Below are positions 11,462 through 22,227 of a DNA stretch of 64,000 bases, piece after piece. Under the pieces are notes generated by a model that saw nothing but the letters and a program-made list of their open reading frames with translations, was not told the DNA's origin and searched no databases. Each line of letters opens with the position of its first letter. The first letter of the stretch is position 1. The stretch is from Dipteronia dyeriana (Eukaryota > Streptophyta > Magnoliopsida > Sapindales > Sapindaceae), in contig CM065297.1 of the NCBI GenBank assembly GCA_032871835.1, forward strand, positions 71,101,253 to 71,165,252, given 5' to 3'. The translations under genes and the position numbers were made by a program.

Positions 11462-12091
11462 TTAAACATCTTGTTGGTCATCATTCAAACCATTTTCTAA
11501 ATCTTGACTTTCTTCTTTAGCAACACTACCATTATCATCATTATGACTAGATTCACTTTCATCACAACTAGTCACATCAATAGGTGCTTTAGTGTCATTC
11601 AACAAATGTTCTTTAGGTTCATTGACACCATGATTATCACACAAATCAAGCATGCTAAGATCATCTATTTTCACATTAATAGACTCCATAATAGTCTTAG
11701 TTTTCAAGTTAAACACACTATATGCACGACTATTATTAGCATACCCAAGAAAGAGACCAACATCACTTTTAGCATCAAACTTTCCTAAGTGATCTCTATC
11801 ATTCAAAATAAAACACATACTCCTAAAAGTGTGGAAGTAACTCACATTGGGTTTCTTGCCCTTTCAAAGTTCATAGGAGGTTTGTTTTGTGCCGGGCCTT
11901 CTAAAAACTCTATTAGTGACATAGCATGCAGTATTGACCGCTTCGGCCCAAAGATTTCTAGTGACTTTCTTGCTTTTGAGCATGACCCTAGCCATCTCTT
12001 GCAAGACACAATTCTTCCTCTCAACAATACCATTTTGTTGAGGAGTTATAGAAGCCGAGAACTCATGTAAAATCCCATAATCATCACAAAA
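11462..12091 (-). pseudogene. B1 integrase C-terminal part and linker
   Basis: It continues the polyprotein frame after a TAG at 12094-12092. It contains NGIVERKN with the third catalytic residue of the DDE triad, then an NLWAEAVNTACY-type stretch, a TGA at 11866-11864 where relatives have Trp, and the GKFDAKSDVGLFLGYANNSR block. From about 11700 it becomes an acidic Asp/Ser/Glu-rich linker leading to RT. Integrase inserts the DNA copy into the host chromosome. Confidence 0.87.
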
Positions 12092-14116
12092 CTAACTAAA
12101 TCTAGCATTTTCAAATTCAATCCCATGATCACTCCTAATGCGACATATTTTCTTAATTCCAAGACCTTTTTCATTTTGAACTTGATTACAAAATTTCTTA
12201 AAGTAACCAAAAGTTTCGGTCTTGTCCCTAAGAAAATATACCCAAGAAAACCGAGAAAAATCATCAACACATACAAAAATATATTTCTTACCATTTATGC
12301 TTTCGGTTTGAATTGGTCCCATTAGGTCCATATGCACAAGTTCTAAGGGCTTCTTGGTAGCAAGATAAGTGTTCTTTTTATGAGACACTTTTTTTTGTTT
12401 ACCTAATTGACAAGGTTCACAAACACCATCAAGCTTTTTACCAAGACTAGGAAGACCTCTTACAATGTCATATTTCTCAAGCTTCTTTAAATCTTTGTAA
12501 TTCATGTGGCCCAATCTTTCATGCCATAATTCAAGCTTGTTGCACTCATGTGCCATATTACATGTTAGTGGATCAACCTCTAAACAATAGCAATTGTCCG
12601 AAGACCTTTTGACTTTCAAAACAATTTTGCCCTTTTTATCAATTGTTGTGCACACATCCTTGTTAAAGCTAACTTCTTTAAAAATTTCACACAAGTGAGT
12701 GATGCTTATTAAATTAGCTTGTAGACTATCTACATACAAGGTGTCATGAAGTTTAGGCAATCCTGGAATACAAGTTATTCCCTTGCCTAGAACTTGCTTT
12801 TTTGTGCCATCACCAAATGTAACCCATCTACCATCATTCATAACAAGATTCTTAAAGAATTCCTTGTTACCGGTCATATTCCTAGAGCAACCGCTATCTA
12901 GGTACCAACAATAGGATGAATTAGCTCTTAAAGCATATTGTGCAACCAAACATTGTGTTGTGTTTTTCTTGACCCAAACTTTCTTGACAAGTTTCTCATT
13001 CCTACTTTTATTAACATGCTTTGACTTGTTTTTTGGCGCATTGATTCCATTAGTCACATTTTCAAACAAATCAAACAAAGCATTATCAACTTTCTTATGC
13101 ATAGTAGAACGAGGCATAACACAAGATTTAACAAACAAATCATCAACACATTTATTCTCAACATGCTTTTTCAAGGTCTTCTTAGGTCTAATTCTAGAAC
13201 CATACATGGATGATTGCCTATGACCATTCAAAGACATATCATGCAAATCATTGGAAATTCTACATTTGCGAATGTATTCATAACATCTAGGTCTTATGTG
13301 TCCTACCATGTTGTAATAATGACAAATAGGTATGAATTTGAGAAGTTTACCATTTGCATGAGCATTGAACTCATTTTTCCTTCTCACATTTTTACCTCTT
13401 TGGCTTGTAATACTAGATGTCTTGCCTTTTGCATTTGATGATGATGATGTAGCTTGTCTTTGGCATAGTTGAGTCTTTTCTTTGACTTTCATTGTTGATG
13501 TTGAGGCACCTCCGGTAGCATTCATGGCTTTACCGTTAGAGAGTGTACCTACACTTAAATTGCTACAAGCTTTGACAAAAGTAGATTTGTTAGATGAAGG
13601 AGTTGATTTTTCATTAACATATCCTAAACCTCTTTTGTCGCTTGAAGGCTTTCCAGCCTTAATGAGAGCTTTCACTTTGTTAGAACTAGATAACATCTTG
13701 TTAATCATCTCTTTAGCCTCATTAAGTTTGTCATTAAGCTCTTTCTCTTGATTCTCATGCTCAATTAATTTTGCTCTAAGCACATTTTCAATTCTCTTAG
13801 CACGATCAAGAGATTCATCTCTTTGCTCAATTTCATGCTTCAAAATACTTAATCTATCATTGCTATCAATCAAGTTTTTCACAAGATTAAGAATTTTGTC
13901 GTTTAGATCAATAACACATTTTGTGCTACAATCATGATTTTCTAACTTCTTAGTAAGAGACTTATTGATCTTAGAGATCCTTCCAATTTTTTGAATAAGA
14001 TCTTTGATCTTTTGATCATCTAAGTCAATAGACTCACCTTCAACAAAAGAAGCCACAAAAGAAGCCACAAAAGAATACATTTCTTTAATCATGATGAAAC
14101 AAAATGAAGATAACAA
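12092..14116 (-). pseudogene. B1 gag (C-terminal), protease and integrase N-terminal
   Basis: 674 open residues. Residues 30-145 are charged and likely coiled coil (gag). Residues 265-278 are the zinc knuckle CHYYNMVGHIRPRC, whose second Cys is now Tyr. WYLDSGCSRNMTG at 404-416 is the aspartic protease site. 531-569 is the integrase zinc domain (WHERLGHMNY...CEPC). VHMDLMGP (D597) and RSDHGIEFEN (D663) are the first two DDE residues. The N-terminal capsid half of gag is missing: the frame starts only 41 bases after the PBS, so the ATG at 14116 is probably not the original start. Confidence 0.9.
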
Positions 14117-14156
14117 ACACTACAAAGAAGATCTATCTAAGTGCGTCTAGACACCG

Positions 14157-14170
14157 GGTCTGATACCAAT
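14157..14170 (-). other. Primer-binding site of B1
   Basis: On the minus strand ATTGGTATCAGACC, next to the LTR end; the initiator Met-tRNA type used by plant Copia elements, with C in place of G in the usual AGAGC. Confidence 0.85.
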
Positions 14171-16403
14171 TGAAATTCCCTTTATCTTTGTAGTGAAATA
14201 TACCTAGAGAGGGGGGGGGGGGGGGGGGGGCTGAATAGGTATATGCTCTAATTTTTATCTTCTTTTTAAAACAATGCAATTCTAAATGCTTAATGAAAAT
14301 TGCAAACAAAGACACACGATATTTACGTGGTAAAACCTCCAAAGAGGAAACATCCACGGGTTGATTCCACAACCACCGGTAAAGCAAATCTACTATTTCA
14401 AATAGAGTTACACACTCAAGCAATCACACATGCTCTACAAGCTTTCGCTCTCACTCTATCTTGAACCTAGTGATCTACTAAGCCGACTTCCTATCCAAGA
14501 CCCCCTGTCTCTAGGAAGATTTCTTGCTCACCTATCTGGATCCTCCCAACCCTAGGCAAGACTTCTTTCTTGACTATCCAAGGCTTCACACCTCTAGCCA
14601 AGACTTCCTTGCTTGACAACCCGAGGCTTCACACCTCTTGCCAAGACTTCCTTGCTCAACAATCTGAGGTTTCACACTTCTTGTTGAGACTTCCACTTGC
14701 TTAGCTATCCAAATCCTCCCGACTCTAGCTAAGACTTACAAATGCTCAAATCAAAGAATCACTCTAAGATATGAGACTTTCTACCTCTTCACAAGGCATC
14801 TAAGTGATCATGAATGTAAATCGCAAACAAGCACTCAACATAGAAAATGATGATCAACAAATTCTATGGACATGAAACTAGATAACTAGATTATGCTTTC
14901 AAAGATCAATCACAAATGCATCTAGACAACTTAAGTATGTTATCAACTAAGAACCAAATCAATGAAATGAATATACCAATTGATGTAGATCTAGTTCTTA
15001 GAAAATGAAATTAAATCTAGAAATAGTCAATCAAGCATAAGAACAAAAGATTTCTAGAAACAATTTCATGTTTATCAATTTTAGCACAAATCATTCAATA
15101 TATCACAAATCTAGCTAAACTTGAAAATCAAATCAACAAACTACAAAATAATATCAAAATCATCCTAGTCAGGCTTCTTAATCAAATAACATCAATCAAT
15201 AAGAAGATCTAAGAAGAAAACTAAGAAGAAGATGATTTTACCAACAAGGATGCAATCACGAACTGAAGATCAGATCACAACGAAAAATGTAGACATAATT
15301 TTATCCTGGAAATGATTGGTGTTTGTATAACTCTTCAGAACACTCAAAATCGGTTTTTGAATCAAGTGATTCGGAGTAGAAATGAAGAAGTTATCACAAA
15401 AACAAAAATCAAAATGTTGAGAGAAAAATTCTGCAAATTGTTCTTCAAATTCGTTTTTCTCTACATATAAGGAATGAGAGGGAATGAGAGGTTTTAAAAA
15501 GTGAAAAGCCCAAATGACCAAAACACCCTCCTTCTATAGTGTCTCCCTGAGATGGCGCATGGGCATCTCGGGAAGAACACTCTTGGGACCGAGATGGCCA
15601 CGCGCCATCTCGGGTTGGTGCATGATGATGGCTTAAGCCATCGCACCTCACCCCTTGCGCTCTCCTCGCGTTCTTAGACCGTTCTTTGGACCCTAAACTC
15701 CGAATTCAAATCCGTTTAAAGATTACAAACCGGGAATCCCTCATGGACATGAAAATATAAGATACTCAACCCATAAAATAAGAATTTGACTCGATATACA
15801 AAGACGAAGACAATGTATGCAACATAAGTTGAAAGTGTAGTATCTTTTGACTTAGAACTTGAAATCAATAGTATGAGTAACCGAAATGACTGGAACTCAA
15901 TCAAGAATGATTTAAGACTAAATTCAAGTTCAAGATCCATGTTATACAAACATATAAACAAACAAATACATTTCACACAAGAATGCAAACGACATAGAGA
16001 TAGTCTCCAATTATGCATTTTCCAAAACATGTTACTTTCATACCAATGCATGAGCATTCAACTTCAAGTGTGTGAGCGTGTTATACCAAATGATGCGCTA
16101 CGATGCAGGGACACAAATGTATGAATTATGTGTGTGTGTGTGCTTTTAAAAATGCACAACTAAGCAGGGACACATATGAATGTATTATGTGTGCGTGCGC
16201 CTACGCCTTGCAAGAGGAAGAAGGATCTTGATACCTTAGCATCCAAGAATAGTACCAATCCTCTTGAAGACGAACTTTGCATCATGAGAAGTTGCTTTTC
16301 TTCCTTGAAGCTCTTTTCATCACGAACCACTTAAGCAACTAAGCAATACAAAGAAATGAAGTTTTGTTATGGAATCAAGCCAACACAAATCTAGGACCTA
16401 ACA
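14171..16403 (-). repeat. 5' LTR of B1
   Basis: TGAAATTCCC at the left and GACCTAACA at the right on the + strand, 2233 bp. It carries a 20-base G run at 14211-14230 that is only five Gs in the 3' LTR and 13 in B2, and a palindrome pair at 15546-15614. Confidence 0.9.
14211..14230. repeat. Poly-G run of 20 inside the B1 5' LTR
   Basis: An unbroken run of G. The matching site is short in the other LTR (near 6218) and 13 long in B2 (19160-19172). Length is hard to sequence, so part may be an assembly artefact. It generates a spurious poly-Pro ORF. Confidence 0.9.
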
Positions 16404-16423
16404 ATCTCCCTTAGGATCTAACA
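16404..16423 (-). other. 20-bp extension beyond the B1 5' LTR
   Basis: Read in element direction it is an LTR-like start (TGTTAGATCCTA) followed by a PPT-like AGGGAGAT, then the normal LTR start TGTTAGGTCC. The TSD GCACT lies outside this extension and not at the normal LTR end, so the extension was part of the inserted DNA. Confidence 0.7.
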
Positions 16424-16428
16424 GCACT
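16424..16428. other. Target-site duplication of B1, right copy
   Basis: GCACT, identical to 6172-6176. Removing B1 rejoins G0 sequence as ...ACTATGCACTTACAACC.... Confidence 0.85.
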
Positions 16429-16654
16429 TACAACCAGACCCTTCTTGGAGTTTTCTCGAGACCAAAGGCATTAGAGGTGGTAAGAGGGCTTCCTCGACCA
16501 GTCACTGGTCTCGAGATCTAGTAGGCAATTATACCTTATGAACCAGACCCTTCCTTGCAGGGGGTGGTGCCTGGCTAAGGCAGTAGAAGTGCCATTTGGT
16601 TGTCTTGGTCTTGATGCGATCATTTTCAAAATACCATGGCGATCCTCCTAGACA
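16429..16654 (-). repeat. G0 3' region subrepeats, about 100 bp
   Basis: Reverse complement of the subrepeats after integrase in G2, sharing GGCATTAGAGGTGGTAAGAG, GGTCTCGAGATCT and GGGGGTGGTGCC. They continue from 6171 across the B1 insertion. Noncoding. Confidence 0.7.
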
Positions 16655-16860
16655 GATTAATCCGGTTTATGGCATTAGGAGTGCTGTGTAACTCTCTTAG
16701 TCAAGGTGATTCTCTTGGATTGATTAATCTGGTCCAGGGCATCTTGAATGTTGTGTAGCTCTCTTGGTCAAGGTGATCCTTCTGGAGGGATTAATCCGGT
16801 TTAGGGCATTAAGAGCGCGGTGTAGCTCTCCTAGTCTCGATGGTAGGTGACTGGTGATCA
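16655..16860. repeat. 67-bp tandem repeat, three units
   Basis: Units begin with GATTAAT at 16655, 16722 and 16789, each followed by GGCAT and CTCT(T/C)(A/G)GTC. It is a separate minisatellite next to the roughly 100-bp subrepeats of G0. Confidence 0.8.
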
Positions 16861-17150
16861 TAGGAGAACAATTATGGAGATTGAAATCAAATGAAATACA
16901 AACTCTTGGTGATACCAGTCAATGCTCACCTTGCTACTGCGGACTTCAAAGGCAAAACCATTTGATATGATCCGCGTTCCAGGTAACAAAGTGACTTTTC
17001 GCTAAGGTGTTTGTTATTATGGACCAATCACTAGGAGAAATCTTCTCAAGTTTGGTCTCACTGGAGTACTAAAGATAATGGTGAGCTTCTAGTCCCCAAG
17101 TAATGTTACCTGTTTAGAGGCCTACTTGAGGTAGATGAGAATCCTTTATA
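16861..17150. other. G0 interior, unassigned
   Basis: No repeat unit, conserved frame or protein motif that I can recognise. It lies between the 67-bp and the roughly 150-bp arrays and is probably element noncoding DNA. Confidence 0.4.
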
Positions 17151-17545
17151 ATTGTAGTAGGCTTGAGATTCCATTTGAATGAACCGGGACCTCAGTAGCT
17201 CATATGGGCACTATGAGGGGCCCAAAATAATAAGTGGCTAACCACTGGACTAATACCAGTCCAAAGGCATGCTTGAGCTTCAAAGAGACCCTTACAACTG
17301 AGAAAGGGCTCTGAAGTTCGCTCAAATGAATCGGGACATAGGTAGCTCACATGGACGTTATGAGAGGCCCAATAAAATAAGTGAGTAAACCATAGGTCAT
17401 GCAGCTGTGATGCTACCCCAAAGGTTTGCTTAGGCATGTAGAAGGCCTCAACAAATATGGGAAGACTCTGGGCTCTTCCTGAATGGATCATGACATTGGT
17501 AGCTCGTTAGGGCATTGACTGCCCGGTACCAATGGAGAAGAGCCA
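17151..17545. repeat. About 150-bp tandem repeats of G0, left block
   Basis: The (A/G)GTAGCTC core recurs at about 17190, 17340 and 17497 (spacing 149 and 157) followed by the same linker sequence, including TGGGAAGACTCTGGGCTC. These are diverged units of the array that continues at 18531. Confidence 0.75.
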
Positions 17546-18430
17546 CCAGTTTGATACTCTTCGGGAGTAGGCTAACGCTGCTAAGGCCAAGCTTGGGCAG
17601 ACTAAGGAGAAGATAGCCAAGGCAACGAGGGGAGTGATTGTCCTGACTAAAGCCCTGACCAAAGTTGAGGCAACCGCAACTAAGGCACAGGTAGATAGGG
17701 AGCAGATCCGTCATACATATGATACAGAGAGACTAAAGTCCATAAGCCGTGCCTCAAGAGGATTACATTGAAGGAGGAGAAAAAATCTGGAGAAAGTGGT
17801 TTAACTCTGTTTAGCAGCGTTGCTGCCTTGGTAGCGCCAAAATGGATGCTTTCTTTGCTGAAGGATGATACTAAGCTTCTTACCAGGCAGCTCAAGCTCT
17901 TCCTCCCCCCTTGAATCTGAGCGTCATTTTAGGTTGGAACCAGAAAGGGATCATGGAGAAAGCTACAGAGTTAGTTAGGTCCGCTCTCACTAATGCCAGT
18001 CATTCTTGAGCCGTTAGGTGCACAAATGATAAGGAGGACTTGGTGGCCATCTTTATCTTCATACCAAGTAGTATTGGGGTAGAACTGCCTCGAAGTCCCC
18101 TACTGTTGCAGCAATTCAGGATGTAAGAGAAGCTTCAAACCTGCCTACCTTACCATCTTAACTCGTCAATGAGGTAGAGGTTTAGATCGATCCTACCAAT
18201 GAAGGGGAGGTCTAAATTGGTCTGGCAGAGGTGGGTTACTGTAGAAGTTTGGGATACAAGAAGAGCTTCAAACCTACGAACATGTCCATCTAAATCTATC
18301 AAAGTGGTATAGATCTAGACTAATCTTACCAAGAAAAGGGAAGTCCAGACTGGTGCTCTAGTGGTGGAAGAGGTTCATATCAATCCAATTGAGGAAATGA
18401 TGGCTCAACCTGATTCAAGCTGATCCGACC
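17546..18430 (+). pseudogene. Coiled-coil ORF opposite to Gypsy element G0
   Basis: Read on + (G0 runs on minus), 17553-17760 gives an Ala/Lys/Glu/Thr-rich segment (LGQTKEKIAKATRGVIVLTK, then VEATATKAQVDREQIRHTYD) with heptad-like spacing. At about 17845-17970 a block QAAQALPPPLNLSVI then NQKGIME matches the minus-strand ORFs of G1 (35490-35570) and G2 (47161-47235). The tail (to about 18430) is acidic with repeated EV.IDPTNEGEV-like text. Several stops and at least one frameshift break it. I know no function. Its position relative to the 100-bp subrepeats is opposite to that in G1/G2. Confidence 0.6.
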
Positions 18431-18530
18431 AAGACGGTGGAAGCTGGCTCCAAAGTAGCGGTGCTAGGGGATTGTGACCCTTCCTCTAATCATGCCGCAG
18501 GACCAAGGAGGAAGGAGCTGCTATTGTTGA
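18431..18530. other. Junction between coiled-coil ORF and repeat array
   Basis: Unique sequence with no recognisable unit; it leads into the GGTGGCTCGCTAGGGCG repeat at 18534. Confidence 0.4.
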
Positions 18531-19115
18531 CCATGGTGGCTCGCTAGGGCGATAAATGGCACAATACAAATGAAGAAGAGCCAAAAGAATGAAATTGGTC
18601 TAGAGACATGCTTATGATCCTAGAAGTCACCAGCAATTGAAATAAAGTTCTGGACTTGTATGGAATGAATCAGGAGCTAAGTGGCTCACTTGGGTATTGA
18701 CAGACCCATCACACGAAATGAGGAGCAACTGGTTTTATACCGGTCATGCTGCTCTAGAGGCTTGCTCGAGCATTTTTATGGCCTCAGCAAATGTGGGAAG
18801 CCTCTGAGCCCTCACTAAACAGATCAAGGCTTCGATGGCTCACTATGGCATTGAATGGCTCGATATAAATAAAGAGGAGCCACCGACCTGGTTTTGGTCT
18901 AGAGGCATGCTTCGTATCCTAGAAATCCCCTACAACTGAAATAAGTCTCTGGACCCTCTTAGAATAAATCGGGACCGCATTCGCTCACTTGGGTGTTGAT
19001 TGACCCGGTACAAGAAGTGAGGAGCCACTGGGCCTTACAGCGGTGCTGCTACTCTAGAGGCTTTCTTAGGCATGTAGGAGGACTTACCAAATGTGGGAAG
19101 CCTTTAGGCTCTCCC
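18531..19115. repeat. About 150-bp tandem repeats of G0, middle block
   Basis: Cores at about 18536, 18681, 18833 and 18979 (spacing 145, 152, 146). Units alternate between two types, one with GACCCGGTACAAGAAGTGAGG-like and one with AAATGGAGAGGAGCCACCG-like text, so the higher-order unit is about 300 bp. It is interrupted by B2. Confidence 0.85.
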
Positions 19116-19120
19116 CGAAT
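19116..19120. other. Target-site duplication of B2, left copy
   Basis: CGAAT; the right copy at 21297-21301 reads CTAAT. Sister repeat units read CTGAACGGATCGGGA or similar here, supporting a clean insertion. Confidence 0.7.
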
Positions 19121-21296
19121 TGAAAATCCCTTTATCTGTATAGTGTGAATATACCTAGAGGGGGGGGGGGGGTGAATAGGTATATGCTTCAATTTTTATC
19201 TTCTTATAAAAACAATGCAATTCTAACAATGCTTAATGAAAATTGCAAACAATGACACACAATATTTACATGGTAAAACCTCCAAAGAGGAAACATCCAT
19301 GGGTTGATACCACAATCACCGGTAAAAGAAAATCCACTATTTCAAATAGAGTTACACACTCAAGCAATCACACATGCTCTACAAGCTCACACTCTCACTC
19401 TATCTTGAACCTAGTGATCTACTAAGCCGACTTCCTATCCAAGACCCCCTGTCTCTAGGAAGATTTCTTGCTCACCTATCCGGATCCTCCCGATCCTAGG
19501 CAAGACTTCTTGCTCGACTATCCGAGTCCTCCCGACTCTAGACAAGACTTCCTTGCTCAACAATCTGAGGTCTCACACCTCTTGTCAAGACTTCCTATTG
19601 CTTAGCTATCAAAGTCCTCCCGACTCTAGCTAAGACTTACAATTGCTCAAATCAAAGAATCACTCTAAGATATGAGACTTTCTACCTCTTCACAAGGCAT
19701 CTAAGTGATCATGAATGCAAATTGCAAACAAGCACTCAACATAGAAAATGATGATCAACAAATTCTATGGACATGCAAATAGATAGCTAGATTATGCTTT
19801 CAAAGAACAATAAAAAATGCCTCTAGACAACTTAAGCATGTTATCAACTAAGAACCAAATCAATGAAATGAATATACAAATTGATGTTGACCTAGTTCTT
19901 AGAAAAATGAAATTAAATCTAGAAATAGTCAATCAAGCATAAGAACAAAACAATTTCATGTTTATTAAGTTTAGCACAAATCGTTCAATATTTCAGAAAT
20001 CTAGCTAAACTTGAAAATCAAATCAACAAACCATAAAATGATATCAAAATCATCCTAGTCATGCTTCTTAATCAAAAAACATCAATCAATAAAAAGATCT
20101 AAGAAGAAAACTAAGAAGAAGATGATTTTACCAACAAGGATGCAAATCACGACATAAAGATCAGATCACAACAAAAAATGTAGACATCCTTTGGTTCTGG
20201 AATTGCTTGGGGTTTGTATAACTCTTAAAGGCACTCGAAATCGGTTTCTGAATCAAGTGATTCAGAGTAGAAATGAAGAAGTTATCACAAAAACAAAAAT
20301 CAAAATGTTGAGAGAAAATTTATGCACTTGTTCTTCAATTTCTCAACTTGTTCTTATCTTTTAGAAATGAGAGGGAATGAGAGGTTTTAAAGAGTGATAA
20401 GACAAAAGGACCATTTTTGCCTTCTTCATTAGTGTCTGCCTAAGATGGCACATGAGAATCTCAGAGAAGAGCACTCTTGTGGCCGAGATGGCCACTCGCC
20501 ATCTCGGGATGGTGCTTGGTTATGGCTTAAGCCATCGCAAATCACACCTTGCGCTCTCCTCGCATTCTTCGACCGTTCTTTGGCGTCCGAACTCCTGAAT
20601 TCAAATATGTTTGAAGATTACAAACCGGAACTCCCTCACGGACATGGAAATATAAGATACTCAACCCAGAAAATAATAATTTGACTCAATATGTGAAGAT
20701 GAAGACAATGTATGCAACATGAGTTGAAAGTTTAGTATCTTTTAACTTAGAACTTGAAATCAATAGTATGAGTAACCGAAATGACCGGAACTCAATCAAG
20801 AATGATTTAAGACTAAATTAAAGTTCAAGGTCCAAGTTATACAAACATATAAACAAACAAACACATTTCACACAAGAATGTAAACTACATAGAGATAGTC
20901 TCCATTCATGCATTTTCGAAAACATGTTACTTTCATACCAATGCATGAGCATTCAACTTCAAGTGTGTGAACGTGTTATACCAAATGATGCGCTACGATG
21001 CAGTGACTCAAATGTATGAATTGTGTATGTGTGCGCAGTTAAAGATGCATAACTAAGCAGGGACACATATGAATGAATTGTGTGTGTGTGCTCGTACGTC
21101 TTGCAAGAGGAAGAAGGATCTCGATACCTTAGCATCCAAGAATAGTACCAATCCTCTTGAAGACGAACTTTGCATCATGATAAGTTGCTTTTCTTCCTTG
21201 AAGCTCTTATCATCTCAAACCACTTAAGCAACTAAGCATTGCAAAGAAATGAAGTTTTGTTATGGAATCAAGCCAATACAAATCTAGAACCTAACA
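19121..21296 (-). mobile_element. Solo LTR B2, same Sirevirus-like family as B1
   Basis: 2176 bp, TGAAAATCCC...GAACCTAACA on the + strand, flanked by CGAAT/CTAAT, with no internal region: the product of recombination between two LTRs. It shares the family palindromes (about 20450-20512). From about 20606 to 21091 it is identical to the B1 3' LTR (7692-8184), while the rest is about 90% similar by eye. Confidence 0.9.
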
Positions 21297-21301
21297 CTAA
21301 T
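21297..21301. other. Target-site duplication of B2, right copy
   Basis: CTAAT, one base different from CGAAT at 19116-19120. Confidence 0.7.
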
Positions 21302-22110
21302 GGATCGGGATAATGGTGGCTCGTTAGGGCGTAATTGACCTGGAACAAATGGAGAGGAGCTAATGGTCTAATACTGGTCCAGAGGCATGCTTATGATCCT
21401 AGAAATCCCTAGCAACAGTAATATGGCCCTGGACCCCGCTAGAATGAATCGGGACCGTAGTGGCTCACTTCTCACTTGAGCGTTAACCAGCCTGATACAA
21501 GAAGTACGAAGCCACTGGGCCTTACAGTGGTTTTACTGCTCTAGAGGCTTGCTTAGGCATGTAAAAGGCCTTACCAAATATGGGAAGCATCTGGGCTCTA
21601 CCTGAACGGATTAGGATATCAGTGGCTCGCTAGGGCGTTGATTGGCCTAGAATAAATGGAGAGAAGCCACCACTCTGGTACTAGTCCAGAGGCATGCTTG
21701 GGATCCTAGAAGTCCTCAACAAATGAAATGAGGCTCTGGACCCTTTTTGAATGAATCAGGACCGTAATGGCTCATTAGGCTTGTAGTAGTGCTGCTACTC
21801 AAGAGGATTGCTTAGGCATGTAGGAGGATTTACAAAATATGGGAAGTCTCTAGGCTCTCCTTGAACGGATCGGGATAACAGTGGCTCATTAGAGCTTTGG
21901 TTGGCCCAGAACAAATGGAGAGGAGCCACCGGTCTTATACAGGTCCAGAGGCATGCTTGGGATCCTGGAAGTCCCTAACAACTGAGAAAAGGCTTTGGAT
22001 CCTTCAGGGATGAACCTAGAACTCAGTGGCTCACTTGGGCATTGACTGACCCAATACACGAAGTTAGTCGCCACTAGGTCTTTACCGGTTATGCTGCCCC
22101 TATGACCACA
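21302..22110. repeat. About 150-bp tandem repeats of G0, right block
   Basis: It continues the array after B2. GTGGCTC cores lie at about 21316, 21460, 21622, 21767, 21881 and 22026. The 114-bp step at 21767-21881 is a unit with a deletion. Two alternating unit types as in the middle block. The minus-strand 204-residue ORF (22503-21889) spans this and the 66-bp array and shows no domain. Confidence 0.85.
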
Positions 22111-22227
22111 CAGCTGAGTTGGCTTCTCGATTTCATGAGTTGTCCCGCTTCCGCTACCTAGGAGTTTTTGAAGAGTATGTCCGCTGACAAGACGAGATCC
22201 ACACGAATAGATACATCCAGTGGATCG

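Larger units (their letters stand above)
6177..16423 (-). mobile_element. Sirevirus-like Copia retrotransposon B1, nearly complete
   Basis: A 10.2-kb element on the minus strand: 5' LTR at 14171-16403, PBS 14157-14168, one reading frame 14116-9809, a 1.4-kb untranslated region with several polypurine tracts, PPT 8373-8386 and 3' LTR 6177-8372, all bounded by GCACT. Domain order gag-protease-integrase-RT-RNase H is Copia. The WYLDSGCSRNMTG protease, the integrase style, palindromic LTR motifs and repeated PPTs resemble Sireviruses (SIRE/Maximus); that lineage call is from memory. Four in-frame stops and loss of the N-terminal half of gag make it non-functional. Confidence 0.9.

Noticed and set aside
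11504..12070. Plus-strand ORFs of 93-94 residues inside B1
   Set aside because: Antisense shadows of the integrase and linker, which carry the recognisable motifs.
14133..14423. Poly-Pro minus-strand ORF
   Set aside because: Comes from the 20-base G run in the B1 LTR.
17192..17895. Minus-strand ORFs of 71-99 residues
   Set aside because: Shadows of the tandem repeats and of the + strand coiled-coil frame; no conserved text among repeat units.
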